From contig JAVBND010000121.1 of assembly GCA_031551775.1 (NCBI GenBank), forward strand, positions 1 through 16,606: a DNA stretch of 16,606 nt. Direction: 5' to 3'. Each line of letters opens with the position of its first letter. Position 1 is the first letter of the stretch. Below the pieces are notes generated by a model. It was given only the letters and a program-made list of their open reading frames with translations. It was not told where the DNA came from and searched no databases. The translations under genes were made by a program, and so were the position numbers. Below, one piece after another: positions 14,060-16,606 of this stretch. The DNA is from Anaerozeibacter sp031551775 (lineage in GTDB: Bacteria; Bacillota; Clostridia; Christensenellales; Aristaeellaceae).

Positions 14060-15961
14060 TTACAGCGCCTTGGTGTCGATCTCGCTTCGCATCTGGCTTA
14101 AGATCGCGTCCACTTCCATGACGCCGAGGTCCCCCGCCTTGCGGGAGCGCACGGCCACGTTGCCCATCTCGGCTTCCTTGTCGCCGAGCACCAGCATGTA
14201 GTTGATCTTTTGCACCTGCGCCTCGCGGATCTTGAAGCCGATCTTCTCGTTGCGCAGGTCGATCTCAACGCGCATGCCTGCATCCTCCATTTTCTTTTGG
14301 AGAGAAAGCGCCGCCTCATCCGCCCGATTGGTGATGGTCATGATGCGCGCTTGAACCGGGCTCAGCCACAGCGGGAACGCGCCCGCAAAGTGCTCGGTCA
14401 AGATGCCGATGAAGCGCTCGATGGAGCCGTAGATCGTGCGGTGCAGCATGACCGGGCGGTGCTTCTCGCCGTCCGGCCCGACATAGGTCATGTCGAAACG
14501 CTCCGGCATGTTCATGTCGAGCTGGATGGTGCCGCACTGCCATGTGCGCCCGATCGAGTCCTCCAGGTGGTAGTCGATCTTGGGTCCGTAGAACGCGCCG
14601 TCGCCCTCGTTGATGGTATACTTGACGCCCATTTCGTCCAGCGCGCCCTTGAGGCCCGCCGTCGCCTTCTCCCACATCTCCTCCGTGCCCATCGAATTCT
14701 CGGGACGCGTGGACAGTTCCACGCGGTACTTGAAACCGAACAGGTTGTAGATCATGTCGTCCAGCTTGTGGACGCCGATGACCTCGTCCTTGATCATCTC
14801 AGGGGTGATGAACAGGTGCGCGTCGTCCTGGGTAAAGCACCTGACCCGCATAAGTCCGTGCATCGCGCCGGACAGTTCGTGGCGGTGGACGATGCCCAGC
14901 TCGCCCATGCGCAGCGGAAGCTCCCTGTAGCTCCAGTTCTTGCGCTTGTAGGTCAGGATTCCGCCCGGGCAGTTCATGGGCTTCAAGCAGTAGGTGGTAT
15001 CGTCGATCTTGGTGGAGTAGATGTTCTCCTTGTAGTGGTCCCAGTGGCCGGACTCCTCCCACAGGTGCTGATTGAGCATAATGGGCGTGCGGCACTCGAC
15101 ATAGCCGTGCTCCTTGTGCACCTTGCGCCAGTAGCCTTCAAGCTCGTTCCTGAGCACCATACCCTTGGGGAAGAAAAACGGGAAGCCCGGGCCCTCGTCG
15201 AAGATCGCGTACAGGTCAAGCTCGCGGCCAAGCCGCCTGTGGTCGCGCTTCTTGGCCTCTTCCAGGCGCGCAAGGTAGTCTTCAAGCGCTTCCTTGTCGA
15301 AGAACGCGGTGCCGTAGATGCGCTGGAGCATCTTGTTCTTCTCGTCGCCCCGCCAATAGGCCCCGGCGACCGAGGTCAGCTTGTACGCCTTGACCTTGCC
15401 GGTCGAAGGCAGGTGCGGACCCGCGCACAGGTCGGTGAAATCACCCTGCTTGTAAAATGAGATGACCGCGTCCGCGGGCAGGTCGCGTATCAGCTCGACC
15501 TTGTAGGGCTGACCCTCTTTTTCCATAAACTCGATGGCCTCTTCACGCTTAAGTTCAAAGCGCTCGAGCCTGTCGTTCTTCTTGATGATCTTGCCCATTT
15601 CCTTCTCGACCGCCTGAATGAACTCGGGCGTAAAGGGCTCTTCCACATCAAAGTCGTAGTAGAACCCGTTCTCAATCGACGGGCCGATGGCGAGCTTGGC
15701 CTTGGGGTTTAGGCGCAAAACCGCCTGGGCCATGACGTGGCTGGCGGTATGACGAAGCGTCGCCCTCCCGGCTTCATCCTCAAAGGTCAGGATTTCGAGC
15801 GCCCCGTCGCCCTCGATCGGGGTGACGAGGGAGATGACCTGCCCGTTGAACCGCGCGGCCAGCGCCTGCTTCTTGAGGTCCTGGGAGAGCTCGCCCGCGA
15901 TGTCGAGCGCGTTCATGCCGTCCCTGAATTCGCGCACATCGCCCTTGAGTGTCAGCTTCAT
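14060..15961 (-). CDS. thrS: Threonyl-tRNA synthetase
   Basis: A 633-aa class II aminoacyl-tRNA synthetase that charges tRNA-Thr with threonine in the cytosol. Domains in order: N-terminal TGS (about 1-60), the SAD editing domain with HxxxH (H71, H75) and C179-H183 (CAGPH), which removes mischarged serine, the catalytic core (about 240-530) and the anticodon-binding domain (about 535-633). The three zinc ligands that select threonine are all present: C331 (NCPGG), H382 (DDAHLF) and H507 (MLHRTI). Motif 2 is RHELSG ... RVRCFTQDDAH; motif 3 is GSIERFIGILTEHF. Length is typical (about 640). The ATG at 15959-15961 follows AAGGAG by 9 bases. The frame continues upstream into the T-box leader, which is not coding. 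Expression is controlled by that leader, so by uncharged tRNA-Thr. Confidence 0.99.
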   Translation of the reverse strand: MKLTLKGDVREFRDGMNALDIAGELSQDLKKQALAARFNGQVISLVTPIEGDGALEILTFEDEAGRATLRHTASHVMAQAVLRLNPKAKLAIGPSIENGFYYDFDVEEPFTPEFIQAVEKEMGKIIKKNDRLERFELKREEAIEFMEKEGQPYKVELIRDLPADAVISFYKQGDFTDLCAGPHLPSTGKVKAYKLTSVAGAYWRGDEKNKMLQRIYGTAFFDKEALEDYLARLEEAKKRDHRRLGRELDLYAIFDEGPGFPFFFPKGMVLRNELEGYWRKVHKEHGYVECRTPIMLNQHLWEESGHWDHYKENIYSTKIDDTTYCLKPMNCPGGILTYKRKNWSYRELPLRMGELGIVHRHELSGAMHGLMRVRCFTQDDAHLFITPEMIKDEVIGVHKLDDMIYNLFGFKYRVELSTRPENSMGTEEMWEKATAGLKGALDEMGVKYTINEGDGAFYGPKIDYHLEDSIGRTWQCGTIQLDMNMPERFDMTYVGPDGEKHRPVMLHRTIYGSIERFIGILTEHFAGAFPLWLSPVQARIMTITNRADEAALSLQKKMEDAGMRVEIDLRNEKIGFKIREAQVQKINYMLVLGDKEAEMGNVAVRSRKAGDLGVMEVDAILSQMRSEIDTKAL

Positions 15962-15990
15962 AAATCGATTCTCCTTCAAGATAAAATGAT

Positions 15991-16211
15991 AAAAAACAGC
16001 CCGCCCCTCATGAAGGGACGAGCCTGATGCCCGTGGTTCCACCCAACTGACCGCCAAGCGGCCACTTTTAAGGCTCTATCGCGCCCGCGCGCCGCCGGTC
16101 GGGGGCTGGTAACCTGTCCTTTTCCGCAAAGCGCGCTTTCAGCCGCGGCGCGCCATCTCTTTTGCGGTCCACTTAAACAGGCCGTTCCCCGTCATCCCGC
16201 CGGATAAATCT
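15991..16211 (-). promoter_or_regulatory. T-box riboswitch controlling thrS
   Basis: The leader between the thrS promoter and gene carries the T-box core GGGTGGAACCACG (16032-16044), followed by a terminator hairpin (16023 to 15998: GCTCGTCCCT / AGGGGCGGGC) and six T residues (15991-15996). Upstream, a long Stem I can be folded: CGGGG / CCCCG (16187-16191 with 16100-16104), CCTGT / ACAGG (16177-16181 with 16113-16117), CCGCAAA / TTTGCGG (16161-16167 with 16124-16130) and a GCGCGC stem on top. The internal loop on the 3' side holds ACC (16108-16110), a threonine codon in specifier position. A Stem III hairpin lies at 16049-16063. Uncharged tRNA-Thr should pair with ACC and with UGGA, favouring the antiterminator. 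Stem I pairing is by eye; the T-box core and terminator are clear. Confidence 0.93.
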
Positions 16212-16217
16212 ACTGGG

Positions 16218-16246
16218 AGTATAGGCCCGGGCGCAAAAGTTGTCAA
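16218..16246 (-). promoter_or_regulatory. Sigma-A promoter of thrS
   Basis: On the minus strand TTGACA (16241-16246, perfect), 17-base spacer, TATACT (16218-16223, 5 of 6). The -35 box is only 15 bases beyond the stop codon of the upstream gene. The inverted repeat GGGCGC / GCGCCC (16229-16234 with 16256-16261) brackets the -35 box. Confidence 0.9.
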
Positions 16247-16260
16247 GTTAAAATCGCGCC

Positions 16261-16606
16261 CTACGAAAGCCCGTACCGCGCTTCGATCTCGGCCCAACCG
16301 TCCGCGACTTCCTCGGGCGTGAAGTTGGCATCTTCCAGCGCCGCCTCCGAAAACGTCGCCAGCTCGTGGTAGAACCAGGCCGCGACCGGAAGCAGCAGCG
16401 CGTTTTCATCGCCTTCCACCTCGTAGAACAGCGCGTCCTCGGCTTCGTTGATCTTGCCTTCGCCGAGCAGCTTTTTAAGCCGCATCCAGAGCAGGCCCTC
16501 AGGCGTAAAGTTGCCCTGCTCATCGTCAAGCACCACGGGGTTTGGCTGCTTGTGGAGGAACAGCTCGCCGATCAGGTTGGTCAGGCTTTCGACCTGCCGC
16601 AAGAAA
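16261..16606 (-). CDS. DUF6483-like protein, N-terminus beyond window
   Basis: The frame is open to the right edge, giving 114 visible residues (the first codon in view is Phe). The visible start (FLRQVESLTNLIGELFLHK) reads like the internal helix of a family that begins a few residues earlier, so only a short N-terminal piece is likely missing; an internal TTG at 16600-16602 is an unlikely start. The rest is a helical repeat protein: GLLWMRLKKLLGEGKINEAEDALF, then LLLPVAAWFYHELATFSEAAL and FTPEEVADGWAEIEARYGL. This matches my memory of the DUF6483 family in Clostridia (GxINEAEN and FSREEIxEG patterns), small cytosolic helical proteins of unknown role. It lies upstream of thrS, which has its own promoter and leader, so they are not functionally tied. 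The family name is a recollection, not a search result. Confidence 0.7.
   Translation of the reverse strand, partial: FLRQVESLTNLIGELFLHKQPNPVVLDDEQGNFTPEGLLWMRLKKLLGEGKINEAEDALFYEVEGDENALLLPVAAWFYHELATFSEAALEDANFTPEEVADGWAEIEARYGLS

Noticed and set aside
2108..15289. Frequent octamer TCAAGCGC (for example at 2108, 2180, 2675, 3002, 3500, 3791, 4580, 5516, 6096, 12074, 13826, 15282) with strong strand bias, possibly a Chi- or KOPS-like signal
   Set aside because: Every copy I checked encodes Ala-Leu-Glu in the same frame (GCG CTT GAR) of minus-strand genes, so codon preference explains it. A genome-wide count outside coding regions could reopen the question.
15962..16057. N-terminal extension of threonyl-tRNA synthetase
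   Set aside because: This stretch contains the T-box terminator, and the TGS domain starts at MKLTLKGD with a good ribosome binding site.
1..16606. CRISPR array, tRNA, transposase, phage or toxin-antitoxin genes
   Set aside because: No direct-repeat/spacer pattern, cloverleaf, DDE or integrase motifs, or paired small toxin genes were seen on either strand.

Overview
The window looks like chromosomal DNA of a GC-rich (about 60% by eye) low-complexity-membrane Firmicute, most likely an uncultured or gut-type member of the Clostridia. The clues are a T-box leader in front of thrS, strong AGGAGG-type ribosome binding sites, consensus sigma-A promoters, a response regulator with a SARP-like (winged helix plus BTAD) output domain, a DUF6483-like protein, and secreted Ig-like (BIG2) proteins with Gram-positive signal peptides. 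The exact genus cannot be read from the sequence. I see no phage, transposase, CRISPR array, tRNA or rRNA.

Layout. (1) 1-776, minus: the N-terminal part of a secreted Ig-like protein with a textbook TTGACA-17-TATAAT promoter and a palindrome at its start site; it runs off the left edge. (2) 777-1638: a long non-coding stretch, AT-rich first, then about 600 bp of GC-rich sequence carrying five or more hairpins in a row, typical of composite intergenic repeats. (3) 1639-5730, minus: a large Lhr-type SF2 helicase with its own promoter. (4) 5849-7038, minus: three small genes in a row: an unrecognised 67-aa protein, a SpoIIAA/RsbV-like STAS anti-anti-sigma protein, and a 196-aa protein that resembles a worn-down anti-sigma ATPase; the group ends in a clear terminator. 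(5) 7178-9964: a divergent two-component pair, a receiver plus SARP-like regulator (minus) facing a 7-TM LytS-type histidine kinase (plus). The kinase keeps its phospho-acceptor His but its ATP-binding domain is eroded. An EamA/DMT exporter gene follows the kinase after 43 bp and probably shares its transcript; a bidirectional terminator closes that unit. (6) 10941-13965, minus: two secreted proteins, one with a CxxCxxCxxC cluster and one with a beta-helix-like region plus BIG2 domains. (7) 14060-16261, minus: thrS under a threonine T-box riboswitch, preceded by the C-terminal part of a DUF6483-like gene that runs off the right edge.

Functional reading. Housekeeping genes (lhr, thrS) flank two signalling modules, both of which show a degenerate ATP-binding partner: the STAS neighbour and the histidine kinase. 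That recurring loss of catalytic residues is the most interesting feature. No complete new defence or mobile system is evident; the exported proteins and the sensor kinase suggest a cell-surface and envelope-sensing neighbourhood.
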